Source of the DNA: an uncultured Bacteroidales bacterium
GTDB taxonomy: Bacteria > Bacteroidota > Bacteroidia > Bacteroidales > P3
Assembly (NCBI GenBank): GCA_900316055.1
Contig: ONBK01000001.1
Span: forward strand, 248,001 to 312,000
DNA length: 64,000 nucleotides
Direction: 5' to 3'
This document shows positions 53,701-61,230 of the stretch, piece after piece. Position 1 is the stretch's first letter; each line of letters opens with the position of its first letter. Both the position numbers and the translations under genes were made by a program. The notes under the pieces were generated by a model, which ran no database searches, was not told the origin of the DNA, and saw nothing but the letters and a program-made list of their open reading frames with translations.

Positions 53701-53966
53701 GCGGCCAGAGCCGTCTGCGTCCCGTCATGATGACCGCCTTCACCACCATCCTCGGCATGATTCCCATGGCCACCTCCACGGCCGAAGGCTCCGAAATATG
53801 GACCACCATGGGTATCGTCGTCATCGGCGGTCTGCTGGTCTCCACCCTCGTCACCCTCATCGTCGTCCCCGTCCTCTACGGTGCCTTCAACCGCCGCGGT
53901 GACCACGAGCGTCAGGAAAAGATTCGCAAGAAATTCGTATTCATGAACATTAACCTTGATGAGTAA
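50781..53966 (+). CDS. RND (AcrB-type) efflux permease
   Basis: Inner-membrane proton-driven pump, 1061 residues. Typical N-terminus (PITTGLIFVAVIIMGLFSLTRLPIDQMPEMDPPYVTV), twelve membrane helices, and intramembrane proton-relay Asp pair in SLTVAIGMVVDDAIVVLENI. The C-terminal half has GMLGIVLLIGIVVKNGIVLVDYINLLRERD. Likely a multidrug pump of the hydrophobe/amphiphile class. It is followed by a repeat element and a PII-like gene. Confidence 0.95.
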   Translation: MAIYKTAINKPITTGLIFVAVIIMGLFSLTRLPIDQMPEMDPPYVTVMTTYAGANASDIETNITKILENSLNSVDGLKNITSTSKDNISVVTLEFEWGENIDEALNDIRSYVDLIYDNLPDGVSRPMILKLNSSAMPVMIYGFTAKESYSGLDRILEDNVVNELNRIDGIGNITVSGAPERYVYIDLDPKQLDAYGISLETVGNAISANNLDLASGTVKMGKEQYQMRVKGEYVESSEIADIAVTTTATGKQVFVRDLATVRDTIKDLSLDEKINSLDGARLIITKQTGANTVEIAKQVRAKMEEIQKTLPPDIEATLIRDGSEEIVNAINGLAESIFYALLFVVLVVLLFLGNWRATIIIGLTIPISLVTSFIYLLLADSSLNIISLASLTVAIGMVVDDAIVVLENISKHIDRGESPREAAICATNEVWTSVIATTLVLVAVFVPLTMLPGMMGIFFKELGWIVTIVVCVSTTAAITLIPMLSSKMLKEKPFFLTKEARLDAEAKQKKKLFTFDKTIGRAFSAIEASYANFLRWCLRHKIVTLLSALAFFVATLIFGASTFSHMDFMKEQDNGQISVTAELQRGTRIEETLKTARHMEDDIRRILGEDLLVISTSAGSNDDAGFAALFNSTTNNKISMTIRATKKFERERTIFQMQEELRKCFAEYPELVNYQVNKGGMMGGGSNNSLSIEVYGYDFDQTTNFTQELKKRIEQNVAGARDTKVSRDEDRAELKITFDKQKLALHGLNGSTVAMYVRNRVNGMAAGYLKEDGEEYNIVVRLREEYRSSISDIEQMSIPTPMGKIIKLEELAKVEEYWCPPTIERKNRQRYLTLSVMPFNTSLGELAMGVQKELDQMGIPQGVHVALAGSYEDQKDSTSDMGLLALLIMMLVYIVMASQFESFGKPAIIMFSIPFALSGVILTLMITGETLDMVGMLGIVLLIGIVVKNGIVLVDYINLLRERDVPLYEAIALSGQSRLRPVMMTAFTTILGMIPMATSTAEGSEIWTTMGIVVIGGLLVSTLVTLIVVPVLYGAFNRRGDHERQEKIRKKFVFMNINLDE

Positions 53967-53971
53967 TTAGC

Positions 53972-54020
53972 AATTAGGAATTAGGAATTATCGCCTCAGC
54001 CCAATTCCTAATTCCTAATT
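53972..54020. repeat. AATTAGG heptamer inverted element
   Basis: AATTAGGAATTAGGAATT (53972-53989) and its perfect inverse AATTCCTAATTCCTAATT (54003-54020) around a 13-bp spacer; extra partial copies flank both ends. Confidence 0.92.
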
Positions 54021-54037
54021 CAAAATTCCTAATTAAT

Positions 54038-54331
54038 ATGAAATCAGTCCTCATAGTCTACAACCAGGCCAACAACGAACGCGTCGAGTACATGCTCGAC
54101 ATGCTGCAGATTCGAGGCTTCACCTTCTGGGAAAACGTCCAAGGGCGCGGCAACGAGCATGGCGAACCTCACCGTGGCACCCATACCTGGCCAGAGATGA
54201 ACAACGCCATTATGACCGTTGTCCCCGACGAAAAAGTCGACGACCTCCTCCTCTCCGTCCGCAAACTCGACAAACGAAATGAGGAAGTAGGCATACGTGC
54301 TTTCGTCTGGAACATCGAACAGATGGTCTAA
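54038..54331 (+). CDS. PII-like (GlnB-fold) small protein
   Basis: A 97-residue protein beginning MKSVLIVYNQANNERVEYML with a GlnB-like ferredoxin fold pattern (strand-helix-strand; IMTVVPDEKVDDLLLSVRKLDKRNEEVGIRAFVWNIEQ). The T-loop tyrosine of true PII is absent. PII-like proteins are found next to RND pumps, where they may sense a ligand of the pump; here it is the last gene of the cluster. Confidence 0.75.
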   Translation: MKSVLIVYNQANNERVEYMLDMLQIRGFTFWENVQGRGNEHGEPHRGTHTWPEMNNAIMTVVPDEKVDDLLLSVRKLDKRNEEVGIRAFVWNIEQMV

Positions 54332-54473
54332 CCAATATCTAAGTATTACCGTGGGGAATTGACCCAATGGTCGAAGTATCTTTCATGCCCTCCAAGACTA
54401 CCATGCCGACAAAGAAGCCTCGGTGGTCACCGACAGAAAGACTGGTGTCGGGCCGATATTGACATGGTAAGGC
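54332..54473. other. Spacer with a possible gene remnant
   Basis: A ~36-codon open stretch on the plus strand ends ...HADKEASVVTDRKTGVGPILTW and a TAA at about 54468-54470. It has no start and looks like the decayed 3' end of an unknown gene. Confidence 0.3.
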
Positions 54474-54655
54474 TCAGCCAATTGTTTTGATGACCCGGGC
54501 GGGGTTTCCTCCCACCACCGTGTTGTCGGGCACATCCTTGGTGACGACGGCACCGGCGGCGACGACGGCATTCCTTCCTATGGTCACGCCCGGGCAGATG
54601 ATGGCTCCCATGCAAATCCATGCATTCTCCCGGAGGGTCACTTTCTTGAAATGTG
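54474..54655 (-). pseudogene. Remnant of a hexapeptide acetyltransferase behind its own promoter
   Basis: The frame encodes [51 protein letters not shown], the C-terminal coils of a left-handed beta-helix sugar O-acetyltransferase (full proteins are ~180-210 residues). The N-terminal two-thirds are gone, and a -7 box lies about 15 bp before the fragment. Same pattern as the T9SS-tail remnant at 25698: promoter plus gene end, body deleted. Confidence 0.75.
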
Positions 54656-54669
54656 TGTGTGTTCTCGCT

Positions 54670-54678
54670 GCAAAAGTA
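54670..54678 (-). promoter_or_regulatory. -7 box of the acetyltransferase remnant
   Basis: TACTTTTGC on the minus strand, divergent from the promoter at 54743. Confidence 0.65.
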
Positions 54679-54742
54679 CGAAAAAAAACACAACTGGATG
54701 GCATGGGGGAAAAAAAATTTTGGTCGGTTGGAAAAAAGTTTG

Positions 54743-54751
54743 TATCTTTGC
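54743..54751 (+). promoter_or_regulatory. -7 box abutting the M6-like protease gene
   Basis: TATCTTTGC ends 3 bp before the ATG at 54755, implying a leaderless or nearly leaderless transcript. Confidence 0.7.
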
Positions 54752-54754
54752 ACC

Positions 54755-56278
54755 ATGAAAAAAATCATCCTATTATTGGCTGTGATGCTATTATCACCGG
54801 TGGCAATGGCACAGACAGCTACCGAACTGACCAATCTGGTCGTATTTGTCCGATTTGCCGACGAAGATGAAATCGACTTTCCCTTCAGAGACATCGACAC
54901 CATGTTCAACGGACGCGCCCCCGGCAAGTTCACCATCTATAACTTTTACGATGTGCTCACCTATGGGCAGCTACACTACAACACGGTGTATCCGAACAAT
55001 ATGACAGGGAGTGCGATTGTCTCCTATCAGGACATCCATCCCCGCAGCTACTACCGTCCCTACAGCGAGGAGAATCCCGACGGCTACCAGGGCGAAAACC
55101 CGATGATAGGCATTTCGATGCGCGAGTCCCAGCTACTGGCTCGCGCGTTGGATTATATCGACTCGGAGCATCTGGTGGACAGCACCGTAGTGCTCGACGG
55201 AGACGGTGACGGATATATCGACAATATCAGCTTCATCGTCAAAGGAGACGTGGATGAGTGGGGCGATCTTCTGTGGCCACACATGGAGTTCTTCCCCCAC
55301 GATTCGATAGACCATCCTGTTTCCATCAACGGATTGTTGCCCGATGCTTTCAACATGGAGTTTGAGGGATCTGACGACATGTTTTCTGTCTATATTTTCC
55401 GGCACGAGATGGGGCACTCGCTGAATCTACCAGACCTCTACCATTATCGTAACTATACCCACATCAGTCAAGTGGGGATATGGGATATGATGGGGGTATC
55501 CGAATATCGCTGTCAAACAGCCGCCATTATGAAGAGTAAGATTCTCCATGTCGGCGATGACCCCGTGCAGATTACAGCCGACGGAGACTATACGTTGCGG
55601 AGCGCCGGCTCAAGTCCCACACAGAACTGCTACTATATCAAATCATCTATCGACACCACACAGTGGTATGTGTTCGAGTATCGCAACAAAGCCGACCTCT
55701 TCGAGGAGGGTATTCCGGGGACCGGCCTGGTGATTTCGCGCTGGGTTGACAGCATACCTCTCGACAGGGAAGGGATGTACCACAACTCATTTTTCGACAA
55801 CGAGAACTACGTGCACCTGTTGTGGATTTTCCGTCCCGATTGCAGCAATGACACCACCAACGGACGGCTTGCACGCGCCTTCTTCAGCCAGGCCTCGGGG
55901 CGCACCTCGTTCGGCCCCTCCACCAACCCGCACCCCTATCTCACTGACGGCACCCCCGAACAGAGTTTTGAGATTACCAATATCCAGGAGCACGACAGCA
56001 CGCTGACCTTCCATGTGCACTTTCTGCCGGTGGGCATCCCCGACAACAGAGACGAGAATGCGACAATCTGCGTCTATCCCAATCCCGCCAGCAGCCAGTT
56101 GACGGTGGCGGGCATCCCCACAGGTAGCCGTATAGAGGTATTCAACGCATTGGGATGCTGCCAGTTGGTCGCCTCACAATCCAGTTTTTCCATCTCGGCA
56201 CTGCCCACAGGCGTCTACCTGCTGAAGATGCACCTTCCCGACGGACAAATCTTGCATCATAAAATAATAAAACAATAA
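54755..56278 (+). CDS. T9SS-exported M6-like metalloprotease
   Basis: A 507-residue secreted protein. Signal peptide [20 protein letters not shown]; zinc-site motif [16 protein letters not shown] (HExxH-x5-D type), preceded by [17 protein letters not shown] and followed by QVGIWDMMG, as in M6 (immune inhibitor A-like) peptidases. The C-terminal ~75 residues ([19 protein letters not shown] ... TGVYLLKM) form a T9SS type A sorting domain. The ATG at 54755 is chosen because the upstream frame runs across the promoter. Confidence 0.88.
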   Translation: MKKIILLLAVMLLSPVAMAQTATELTNLVVFVRFADEDEIDFPFRDIDTMFNGRAPGKFTIYNFYDVLTYGQLHYNTVYPNNMTGSAIVSYQDIHPRSYYRPYSEENPDGYQGENPMIGISMRESQLLARALDYIDSEHLVDSTVVLDGDGDGYIDNISFIVKGDVDEWGDLLWPHMEFFPHDSIDHPVSINGLLPDAFNMEFEGSDDMFSVYIFRHEMGHSLNLPDLYHYRNYTHISQVGIWDMMGVSEYRCQTAAIMKSKILHVGDDPVQITADGDYTLRSAGSSPTQNCYYIKSSIDTTQWYVFEYRNKADLFEEGIPGTGLVISRWVDSIPLDREGMYHNSFFDNENYVHLLWIFRPDCSNDTTNGRLARAFFSQASGRTSFGPSTNPHPYLTDGTPEQSFEITNIQEHDSTLTFHVHFLPVGIPDNRDENATICVYPNPASSQLTVAGIPTGSRIEVFNALGCCQLVASQSSFSISALPTGVYLLKMHLPDGQILHHKIIKQ

Positions 56279-56302
56279 ATAATAACCCTTAAAATCACAA
56301 TT

Positions 56303-56725
56303 ATGATTAAGAACATCAAAAGAATGGCCCTGCTGTTTGTCGCAGCCGCCGCAATGTTGAATGTCGCCTGCACGAAAGACGACAAAGAAAACAACGAAGA
56401 CAAGAACCTTGTCGGCACATCATGGAAATTCTACTATGAAGGAGACGTCCAGGGTATGGAAATCGTCATGAGCGACGAACTCCAAATCATCTCCGCCGAT
56501 TCTCTCAATCGCGTTGTCCATTTCGAAATGGCAGGAAACAGTAGGGATGAAACCAACACTGTACACTACACCTGGGACGGTACCACCTTGAGCATACCAG
56601 ACATGGGATTTGTTGTGACCTATCGCGCGAGCGACAACGTCCTTGTCCGTTCTACGGATGACCCCGAATCAGTACAGGCTATGGCCATGCTCGGACTCGA
56701 TGAGTTTCTGTATCACCAGCTGTAA
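56303..56725 (+). CDS. Small lipocalin-like lipoprotein
   Basis: A 140-residue lipoprotein (AAAAMLNVACTKDD). The mature part starts NLVGTSWKFYYEGDVQG and continues as short strands (VHYTWDGTTLSIPDMGFVVTYRA), a lipocalin-like layout similar to the lipoprotein at 42365. It follows the M6-like gene by 24 bp, likely the same transcript. Confidence 0.75.
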   Translation: MIKNIKRMALLFVAAAAMLNVACTKDDKENNEDKNLVGTSWKFYYEGDVQGMEIVMSDELQIISADSLNRVVHFEMAGNSRDETNTVHYTWDGTTLSIPDMGFVVTYRASDNVLVRSTDDPESVQAMAMLGLDEFLYHQL

Positions 56726-56782
56726 TCATTCTTTCCTTCCCACGTGTTGTTGCTCATAGCAACCACAGAGGAATCTCGACAC

Positions 56783-56822
56783 ACGACAGGAGGGCGCCCC
56801 ATGCGGGGCGCCCTCCTGTCGT
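56783..56822 (+). terminator. Perfect 18-bp hairpin after the lipoprotein gene
   Basis: ACGACAGGAGGGCGCCCC and its exact inverse with a 4-nt loop (ATGC). There is no long T tract, so it may be a terminator without a tail or a mobile hairpin. Confidence 0.6.
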
Positions 56823-57136
56823 AATTATCCTGTTGGATAAATTACAATACTCCATCCCGTTTAGTTTATAATTGCAAATATACTAATATTTTTTAATTAT
56901 ACCTCTCATGTATAAAACGCACTCACAACCATCTAAAAATCAGCATCCCCAGATACCAACACCGTCCTAAATCCGTCCCAACGACGTATCAGCAATGTAC
57001 CATCACCGACAACAGTCGGCGATGATACACCGTCGTGAGGAGGATAAACTGTTAAAGTTTAGTTAAAAATCCCTCGGTAACACGTTCGGGGCTTATATTA
57101 TATATGTTTCATTTTTCTGCCGGAGGCATGAAATAC

Positions 57137-57171
57137 ACCTTAAACCTTAAACCTTAAACTTTAAACTTTAC
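57137..57171. repeat. TTAAACC / TTTAAAC heptamer array
   Basis: Four tandem copies of ACCTTAA/ACTTTAA directly upstream of the DUF6266 start; related to the GTTTAAA array before ftsX. Confidence 0.85.
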
Positions 57172-57175
57172 AATT

Positions 57176-58150
57176 ATGGCAAAGCAACATTATGGAATCA
57201 ACGACGGCTACCGCGGGACCGTCGGGACAGTGATAGGCTACGAATGGCGCGGACAATGGTGTCTGCGGGCGAAGCCGCGGAGGGTGCGCAATCCGCGCAC
57301 GGAGCGGCAACAGAAGGCTCGCGGTCTTTTTTCACGGGTGTCGCAGTTGGCATCACATTTGCGTTCGGTTTTGCGTATCGGGATGCACACAGAGGCTGTG
57401 CGGATGCACCGCACGGAGTGCAACCATTTTATGAGCGTTAACAGCGACTGTTTTTCTTTGGAAGGCGGACAACTGACGATAGACTACGAGAGCCTCACCC
57501 TCAGCATCGGCCCTGTGGCACCTGTAGGCTTCGATACACCACAAATTACTGAAGGATGCACCGTTACGGTGCCTTTCGAGCGCAACCCGCAGCATCTCTG
57601 CTCGTCGAACGACGACCAGGTGTATCTCTATGCTTGGTGTCCGGAGATGGACGAGGGGGTGCTGTCGGTGCCTGCCTACCGCCGCAGTCGCCAGGTGACG
57701 GTGGAGCTGCCTGAACGTTGGGCGGGATGCGAGGTGCATCTCTACGGCTTCGTGGAGGACTATGCCGGACGCACTTCGGACAGCAGTTATATAGGGTGCG
57801 GACAAATACCTTCTGGGGACTTGACAAAAGAAGAATCCCCCGACTCGCAAGAGTCAGAGGATTCAAACAGTGTATCACTTACCACTTCGCGGCAGGGCTT
57901 ATTCGGCGCTGCTGATGAAGGGGTATTTGTAGTCGTAGGCGGGGTCGAAGGTCTCCTTGACGGCCTGGGGCGAAGTCCAACGGATGAGGTTGAGGTAGGA
58001 ACCGGCCTTGTCGTTGGTGCCGCTGGCGCGGGCACCGCCGAAGGGCTGCTGGCCAACGACAGCTCCGGTGGGCTTGTCGTTGAAGTAGATGTTGCCGGCG
58101 GCATTCTTCAGCAGGTCGTAGCCGGCACGGAGTGCCTTGCGGTCGCTTGA
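57176..58150 (+). CDS. DUF6266 family protein with antisense read-through tail
   Basis: The first ~210 residues (MAKQHYGINDGYRGTVGTVIGYEWRGQWCLRAKP ...) match the DUF6266 family of Bacteroidota, function unknown, with two Ig-like regions and the expected family end near SSYIGCG (about 57800). The frame then continues 110 more codons, the last 84 antisense to pruA, ending at 58150. The extra part is not a protein domain; a lost stop or frameshift is likely. True functional end is probably near 57810. Confidence 0.65.
   Translation: MAKQHYGINDGYRGTVGTVIGYEWRGQWCLRAKPRRVRNPRTERQQKARGLFSRVSQLASHLRSVLRIGMHTEAVRMHRTECNHFMSVNSDCFSLEGGQLTIDYESLTLSIGPVAPVGFDTPQITEGCTVTVPFERNPQHLCSSNDDQVYLYAWCPEMDEGVLSVPAYRRSRQVTVELPERWAGCEVHLYGFVEDYAGRTSDSSYIGCGQIPSGDLTKEESPDSQESEDSNSVSLTTSRQGLFGAADEGVFVVVGGVEGLLDGLGRSPTDEVEVGTGLVVGAAGAGTAEGLLANDSSGGLVVEVDVAGGILQQVVAGTECLAVA
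57833..57864 (-). terminator. Terminator after pruA
   Basis: GAATCC...ACTC / GAGT...GGATTC stem; on the minus strand it is followed by TTCTTTTGT. Works for pruA, and lies inside the read-through part of the DUF6266 frame. Confidence 0.65.
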
Positions 58151-59533
58151 GAAGATGGCTCCCGTGAGGGCGTAGGGCGAGGTGCTGTCGCAGAGCTGGC
58201 AGGTCTTCTCGTAGTCTTTGTCCTCATAGACATAGATGGTGATGATGGGTCCGAAGATCTCCTCGCACATGCTCTTGTAGTTGGGCTTGAGGGCGCGGAT
58301 GACGGTGGGCTCGACAAACCAGCCTTTCTTCTTGTCGCACTTGCCACCGAAGACGATTTCGGCGTCTTTGCTCTTCTTGGCGTGGTCGATATAGTTCTTG
58401 CAATTGTCGAAGGAAGCCTCGTCGATGACGGCGTTGACGAAGGCGCTGAAGTCGCGCACGTCGCCCATCTTAATTTCCTTCAGCATCTTGCCGATAATCT
58501 TTTCCACCTTGGGCCACATGGAGGCGGGCACATAGGCGCGGCTGGCGGCGGAGCATTTCTGTCCCTGGAACTCGAAGGCGCCACGGACGATGGCGGTAGC
58601 CACCTGGTCGGGGTCGGCGCTCTTGTGGACCATGATGAAGTCCTTGCCGCCGGTCTCACCGACAATCTTGGGATAGCTCTTGTATTTGTCGATATTCTGG
58701 CCGATGGCTTTCCAGAAGCCCTTGAAGGTGGCGGTGGAGCCGGTGAAGTGGACACCCGCGAGGTTCTCGTTGGCGAAGGCCACCTTGCCGATGAGGGCGC
58801 CGCTGCCGGGGAGGAAGTTGACCACACCGTCGGGCAGACCGGCCTCCTTGTAGATTTTCATCAGGAGGTAGTTGGAGAGCATGGCGGTGGTGGAGGGCTT
58901 CCAGATGCAGACATTGCCCATGAGCACGGGGCTGAGGCATAGGTTGCTGGCGATGGAGGTGAAGTTGAAGGGGGTGATGGCGAAGACGAAGCCTTCCATG
59001 GGACGATAGGTCACATAGTTGAGCGTGCCCTTGTCGCTGCAGGGCTGGTCGCTATAAATCTGGCTGGCATAGTGGGCGTTGTAGCGCAGGAAGTCGCAGA
59101 GCTCACAGGCGCTGTCGATTTCGGCCTGCATAGTGGTCTTGCCCTGGCCGAGCATGGTGGCGGCATTGATGAGGTAGCGGTATTTGCCGCTGATGAGGGT
59201 GGCGATTTTGAGCATCACGCTGGCGCGGTCGATCCAGGGGGTCTCGGCCCATTCCTTCTGGGCTTTCATGGCGGCGTCGATAGCGGCCTGCACCTCTTTC
59301 TCGCCCACTTTGTGGTAGCGGGCCAACACATGGTGATTCTCGGTGGGCATGACTATCTCGCCCATATTCTTGGTCTTGACCTCCTTGCCACCGATGATGG
59401 CGGGAATCTCGGTCACTTTCTTGTAGAGCTCGTCGAGGGCTTTGCGGATTTCTTTGCGTTCGGGGCTGCCGGGGGCATAGCCTTTCACGGGTTCATTCTC
59501 AGGTTTCGGGAAAACGAAAATACTGTTGTTCAT
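57899..59533 (-). CDS. pruA: L-glutamate gamma-semialdehyde dehydrogenase (P5C dehydrogenase)
   Basis: NAD-dependent aldehyde dehydrogenase of proline catabolism, 544 residues. Catalytic features are visible: VHFTGSTATFKGF, IVGETGGKDF (Glu), EFQGQKCSAASRAYVP (nucleophilic Cys), EEIFGPIITIYVY, QQPFGGARASGTNDKAG. The length fits the stand-alone group. No proline dehydrogenase gene is near. Confidence 0.95.
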   Translation of the reverse strand: MNNSIFVFPKPENEPVKGYAPGSPERKEIRKALDELYKKVTEIPAIIGGKEVKTKNMGEIVMPTENHHVLARYHKVGEKEVQAAIDAAMKAQKEWAETPWIDRASVMLKIATLISGKYRYLINAATMLGQGKTTMQAEIDSACELCDFLRYNAHYASQIYSDQPCSDKGTLNYVTYRPMEGFVFAITPFNFTSIASNLCLSPVLMGNVCIWKPSTTAMLSNYLLMKIYKEAGLPDGVVNFLPGSGALIGKVAFANENLAGVHFTGSTATFKGFWKAIGQNIDKYKSYPKIVGETGGKDFIMVHKSADPDQVATAIVRGAFEFQGQKCSAASRAYVPASMWPKVEKIIGKMLKEIKMGDVRDFSAFVNAVIDEASFDNCKNYIDHAKKSKDAEIVFGGKCDKKKGWFVEPTVIRALKPNYKSMCEEIFGPIITIYVYEDKDYEKTCQLCDSTSPYALTGAIFSSDRKALRAGYDLLKNAAGNIYFNDKPTGAVVGQQPFGGARASGTNDKAGSYLNLIRWTSPQAVKETFDPAYDYKYPFISSAE

Positions 59534-59563
59534 GTGTGTTGTTTTTATGGGTTGAATTTGGGT

Positions 59564-59572
59564 GCAAATTTA
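59564..59572 (-). promoter_or_regulatory. -7 box of pruA
   Basis: TAAATTTGC on the minus strand, about 31 bp before the pruA start. Confidence 0.65.
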
Positions 59573-59688
59573 CATATTTTTTCCAAAACAGACAAGGACA
59601 AGTTGAAAAAAAAATCTCCGTAATAGTTATAAACGTGAATTATCGTCAATTAGCCATAAATTATTTTTTATAAAACAAGAACAAAATA

Positions 59689-59710
59689 ACCCCACACTTC
59701 CGTGTGGGGT
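59689..59710 (-). terminator. Terminator after the Spy-like gene
   Basis: ACCCCACAC / GTGTGGGGT stem with a 4-nt loop, T-rich downstream on the minus strand. Confidence 0.8.
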
Positions 59711-59744
59711 TACTATGAGAGGGTACTTTCGGAGCAATACGTAA

Positions 59745-60170
59745 TTATTGTTGCTTTTTGCCGTATTTCTTGCGGTGCTGCTCGGAAGCTTTCTGGAACT
59801 CCTGACGCTGTTCTTTGGTAAGGACTTGCTCGATGCGCACCTTAGTGCTGTACATCTCGCGAGAAATCTCGGCTTGGATTTTGGCTTCGCAATCGAAAAG
59901 GGGATTGAGGTATCGTGACTGGTCGCCTTCGCGGTCCATATAGAGCGCAATGCTGTCGCGCACTGTCTTCTGGCGGGCGCGGAGCTTATCAACACGCTGG
60001 CGCGACTCGCTGGTGACGGTCTCGAGCTTGTTCTTCTGGCTGTCGGTGAGGTTGCTGACAAGCTGCGTGATATCGGGACGCTGGTCTTTGTGACGCTGAC
60101 CGCCCTGACGCTGTGCATAGAGCGAGAGTCCGAGGGCAAGGGTCAAGGTGAGGAAAAGGACTTTTTTCAT
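59745..60170 (-). CDS. Small exported helical protein, Spy/CpxP-like
   Basis: A 141-residue periplasmic protein: signal peptide MKKVLFLTLTLALGLSLYAQ, then a Gln/Arg-rich helical body (LTDSQKNKLETVTSESRQRVDKLRARQKTVRDSI; VLTKEQRQEFQKASEQHRKKYGKKQQ) resembling Spy/CpxP/heavy-metal resistance proteins. It follows the ECF sigma and anti-sigma genes and is probably their target. The start at 60170 is preferred over one 7 codons upstream. Confidence 0.8.
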   Translation of the reverse strand: MKKVLFLTLTLALGLSLYAQRQGGQRHKDQRPDITQLVSNLTDSQKNKLETVTSESRQRVDKLRARQKTVRDSIALYMDREGDQSRYLNPLFDCEAKIQAEISREMYSTKVRIEQVLTKEQRQEFQKASEQHRKKYGKKQQ

Positions 60171-60180
60171 AACGCAATAA

Positions 60181-60531
60181 TTAATACTCATCCGAATAGT
60201 CGTCGTAGAGGTAATCGATGGGGTTTTCTGCTGCCGATTCGACAGGGGCGTAGTAGTTATAGTCGGCCACCGAGGCCATCATGGAGCCTATCTGCTCTTC
60301 GTTATAGGTGGCGGCAACGGCAGGGGTGAGGTTGACGACAACGAGACCCGCCGCGGCAGCAACAGCCGTGAGGGAGGCCCAGGGCACCCAACGGACCTTG
60401 CGCACAGCGGGCTTGGCGACAGGCTGCAGGTAGGGGTGTTTGCGCACCTCGGCCATCACACTGTCCACCACATCGACCTGCTTGGGGCAAGTCTGCTGGG
60501 CGAGTTGTTTCAGTTGTTCGTCGATATTCAT
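60181..60531 (-). CDS. Putative anti-sigma factor
   Basis: A 116-residue protein: short cytoplasmic part (MNIDEQLKQLAQQTCPKQVDVVDSVMAEVRKHPYL), one membrane helix (ASLTAVAAAAGLVVVNLTPAVAA), acidic Tyr-rich tail (NPIDYLYDDYSDEY). It follows the ECF sigma gene, as anti-sigma factors do. The start at 60531 avoids the repeat element; a longer start at 60615 would translate it. Confidence 0.75.
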   Translation of the reverse strand: MNIDEQLKQLAQQTCPKQVDVVDSVMAEVRKHPYLQPVAKPAVRKVRWVPWASLTAVAAAAGLVVVNLTPAVAATYNEEQIGSMMASVADYNYYAPVESAAENPIDYLYDDYSDEY

Positions 60532-60536
60532 GGTTC

Positions 60537-60615
60537 TATTGTTTGATTGCGCTATTGTTTGATTGCTTGAGTTTTTTTTCGCATCAGACACTCTCACATT
60601 CACACATTCAAGCAT
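60537..60615. repeat. TTTGATTG / CACATTCAAGCATT inverted element
   Basis: Between the ECF sigma stop and the anti-sigma start. TTGTTTGATTGCGCTATTGTTTG units, a T-rich core with GCATCAGAC, then CACATTCACACATTCAAGCATT. The sigma stop codon lies inside the element. Confidence 0.85.
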
Positions 60616-61144
60616 TCTTTAGTTCCTTTGCCAGGTTCTTTTTTGCACGGAAGATGAGCGACTCCACTTTGGCGAGGCTGCACTGCATGACTTCAGCAAT
60701 CTGGTTGTAGGAGAAGTCCTCGAAGGTGTAGAGTATGAGGGCTGTGCGTTGCTCGTCCTTGAGGTGTCCGATAGCGGTGCGGAGGGCGTCCATCTGTTCG
60801 TTGTGGATGATCTGCTGCTCGGCGTTGCGGTCGGTGGAGACCTCCTCGGGCGGGTTCTCCCATTCGTCGCTGCTGACGAAGCGTTTGCTTTTGTTCAGCA
60901 TCTTGCTGACGACATTGACGGTGATGCGGTAGATGTAAGAGCTCAACTTCGAGTCGAAACGGAATCGGGGAAGGGCCATGTAGAGCTCGACGAAGACTTG
61001 CTGTGTCACCTCCTCTATCTCGAGGCGCGTGCCGCAGAGCTTGTAGGTGAGGTTGGCCACAATCTGCTGGTAGCGCCGCACGATGAGCGTGTACTGCTCA
61101 GTGTCTCCTGAGAGGATTCTTTCGACGATTTCCTTGTCTTCCAC
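60608..61144 (-). CDS. ECF sigma-70 factor
   Basis: A 178-residue ECF sigma: region 2 (IVRRYQQIVANLTYKLCGTRLEIEEVTQQVFVELYMALPRFRFDSKLSSYIYRI in part) and region 4 (LYTFEDFSYNQIAEVMQCSLAKVESLIFRAKKNL). First in a run sigma, anti-sigma, Spy-like protein, a plausible envelope-stress module. Confidence 0.92.
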   Translation of the reverse strand: MEDKEIVERILSGDTEQYTLIVRRYQQIVANLTYKLCGTRLEIEEVTQQVFVELYMALPRFRFDSKLSSYIYRITVNVVSKMLNKSKRFVSSDEWENPPEEVSTDRNAEQQIIHNEQMDALRTAIGHLKDEQRTALILYTFEDFSYNQIAEVMQCSLAKVESLIFRAKKNLAKELKNA

Positions 61145-61230
61145 TGTCTCGAATCGTTATTAGGTACTACTTGATTGTTTTTTCTTGCAAAAAGTTTCGG
61201 AAAAATATTCTTTTTCCCGGAATTTTCCTT

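Larger units (their letters stand above)
56726..57175. other. Long spacer before the DUF6266 gene
   Basis: Besides the hairpin at 56783 it holds CCAACACCGTCCTAAATCCGTCCC repeats with a hairpin (CACCGAC/GTCGGCG, near 56990-57025), an AT-rich stretch, and the ACCTTAA/ACTTTAA array. No ORF is seen. Confidence 0.6.

Noticed and set aside
51948-53906. 652-codon open frame antisense to the RND permease
   Set aside because: Low-complexity His/Gly/Asp/Val composition typical of the shadow of a GC-biased gene; no start context or domain.
54653-54754. Longer start for the M6-like protease
   Set aside because: The extra codons cover the TATCTTTGC promoter and lack a signal peptide at the N-terminus.
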